A DNA stretch of 64,000 nucleotides from Microbacterium sp. Root53 (GTDB taxonomy: Bacteria; Actinomycetota; Actinomycetes; Actinomycetales; Microbacteriaceae). This document shows, in pieces, positions 62,916-64,000 of the stretch (its first letter is position 1; each line of letters starts with the position of its first letter). The notes beneath the pieces are model-generated. The model was not told where the DNA came from. It saw nothing but the letters and a program-made list of their open reading frames with translations, and did not search any database. Location: assembly GCF_001426925.1 (NCBI RefSeq), contig NZ_LMFR01000022.1:1-64000 (forward strand), read 5' to 3'. The position numbers and the translations under genes are program-made.

Positions 62916-63314
62916 ATGACGATGACAGACCCGGTCGCAGACATGCTGACCCGTCTGCGCAACGCGAACTCGGCGCACCACGACACCGTGTCGCTGCCGT
63001 CGAGCAAGCTGAAGACGCACATCGCGGAGATCCTCAAGCAGGAGGGTTACATCGCGGCGTGGGAGGAGACCGACGCGCGCGTCGGCAAGACCCTCACGAT
63101 GACCCTCAAGTACGGCCCGAACCGCGAGCGGTCGATCGCCGGCATCAAGCGCGTCTCGAAGCCCGGCCTCCGCGTGTACGCGAAGTCGACCGAGCTGCCC
63201 CGCGTGCTCGGCGGACTCGGCGTCGCCATCCTGTCCACCTCCTCCGGTCTTCTCACCGACCGTCAGGCTGAGCAGAAGGGCGTGGGCGGAGAAGTTCTCG
63301 CCTACGTGTGGTGA
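62916..63314 (+). CDS. rpsH: 30S ribosomal protein S8
   Basis: 132 residues; [20 protein letters not shown] start and ending GGEVLAYVW. It binds 16S rRNA helix 21 and in enterobacteria represses the spc operon. ATG 62916 has AAAGGAC upstream. Confidence 0.97.
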   Translation: MTMTDPVADMLTRLRNANSAHHDTVSLPSSKLKTHIAEILKQEGYIAAWEETDARVGKTLTMTLKYGPNRERSIAGIKRVSKPGLRVYAKSTELPRVLGGLGVAILSTSSGLLTDRQAEQKGVGGEVLAYVW

Positions 63315-63320
63315 TCCCTC

Positions 63321-63857
63321 ATGTCGCGTATCGGACGTCTTCCCATTGACATCCCCGCCGGCGTCACCGTGACGGTCGACGGGCAGCAGGTCGCCGTGAA
63401 GGGCCCCAAGGGCGAGCTCGCGCTCACCGTGGCCAAGCCCATCGAGGTCAAGGTCGAGGAGAACCAGGTTCTCGTCACCCGCCCCGACGACGAGCGCGCC
63501 TCGCGCTCGCTGCACGGTCTCACGCGCACCCTGATCAACAACAACATCATCGGCGTGACCCAGGGCTACACCAAGGGCCTCGAGGTCGTCGGCACCGGTT
63601 ACCGCGTCGCGCAGAAGGGCTCGGCCGTCGAGTTCGCTCTGGGCTTCTCGCACCCCGTGACCGTCGAGCCGCCGGCCGGCATCACGTTCACCGTCGAGGG
63701 CAACAACAAGCTCACGGTGAGCGGCATCGACAAGCAGGCCGTCGGTGAGACCGCCGCCAACATCCGCAAGATCCGCAAGCCCGAGCCGTACAAGGGCAAG
63801 GGTGTGCGCTACGCCGGCGAGGTCGTGCGTCGCAAGGCCGGAAAGGCTGGTAAGTAA
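63321..63857 (+). CDS. rplF: 50S ribosomal protein L6
   Basis: 178 residues; [15 protein letters not shown] start and the family signature near the end [22 protein letters not shown]. It sits at the factor-binding site. Confidence 0.97.
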   Translation: MSRIGRLPIDIPAGVTVTVDGQQVAVKGPKGELALTVAKPIEVKVEENQVLVTRPDDERASRSLHGLTRTLINNNIIGVTQGYTKGLEVVGTGYRVAQKGSAVEFALGFSHPVTVEPPAGITFTVEGNNKLTVSGIDKQAVGETAANIRKIRKPEPYKGKGVRYAGEVVRRKAGKAGK

Positions 63858-63859
63858 TC

Positions 63860-64000
63860 ATGGCTGTGAAGTCGAAGTCGGCCGCGCGTACGCGCCGTCA
63901 CGTTCGCCTCCGCAAGAAGGTCGTCGGCACCGAGGCCCGTCCTCGTCTCGTCGTGACCCGTTCGGCGCGCCACGTCTTCGTGCAGCTCGTCGACGACAGC
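63860..64000 (+). CDS. rplR: 50S ribosomal protein L18 (partial, runs off the window)
   Basis: The first 47 codons, [23 protein letters not shown] then [20 protein letters not shown], are the N-terminal half of L18, a 5S rRNA-binding protein. It follows rplF by two bases. Confidence 0.93.
   Translation, partial: MAVKSKSAARTRRHVRLRKKVVGTEARPRLVVTRSARHVFVQLVDDS

Overview
The window comes from a very GC-rich actinobacterium. Gene content, the organisation of the ribosomal operons, extreme G/C at third codon positions and intergenic TANNNT boxes next to start codons point to Microbacteriaceae, most likely Microbacterium or a close relative. This is inference from recognised families; no database search was possible. 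No tRNA, rRNA or CRISPR array was seen.

Bases 1-31,000 are ordinary chromosomal genes in short, mixed-strand units. A transposase remnant is followed by a hexapeptide-repeat protein and a YitT membrane protein, then a DNA-repair pair (Lhr helicase and Nei glycosylase), a DksA-type zinc protein, an esterase, a degenerate NUDIX protein, a threonine aldolase and a NarL-type two-component system. Next come a furA-katG peroxide-defence operon with a clear Fur-type operator, a MacB-like ABC exporter, an acetyltransferase and SRPBCC pair, a ComB-like phosphatase, and a dicarboxylate transporter divergent from a CitA/DcuS-type two-component system. A flavin-monooxygenase/acyl-CoA-dehydrogenase-like pair with a divergent MHS transporter follows (probable organosulfur or xenobiotic use). 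The stretch ends with SprT, TPR, spermidine-synthase-like and BenE genes.

Bases 31,000-46,700 hold transcription and translation genes: rpoB-rpoC with TTG starts and a strong terminator, a group of small conserved proteins (DUF6918, two membrane proteins, a CxxC protein), and the str operon rpsL-rpsG-fusA-tuf with a structured leader. Bases 46,700-55,650 interrupt the usual str/S10 neighbourhood with a small cell-surface module: VanZ protein, secreted clan GH-A glycosidase, DUF4012 protein, polyprenyl-phosphate sugar transferase (frameshifted at a G7 tract), a small acidic protein, a secreted transglycosylase-like protein and a frameshifted DUF559 gene. Bases 55,650-64,000 are the S10-spc cluster rpsJ to rplR, which runs off the end. 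It lacks rpsN between rplE and rpsH.

The most notable unexplained structure is in the intergenic regions. Three copies of a 94-96 bp nested palindrome keep 14-bp outer arms unchanged, while their inner hairpins differ in sequence yet still pair. There are also at least eight sites of a GTTGAGCG...GTCGAAAC repeat and three further single palindromes. Many genes look leaderless.
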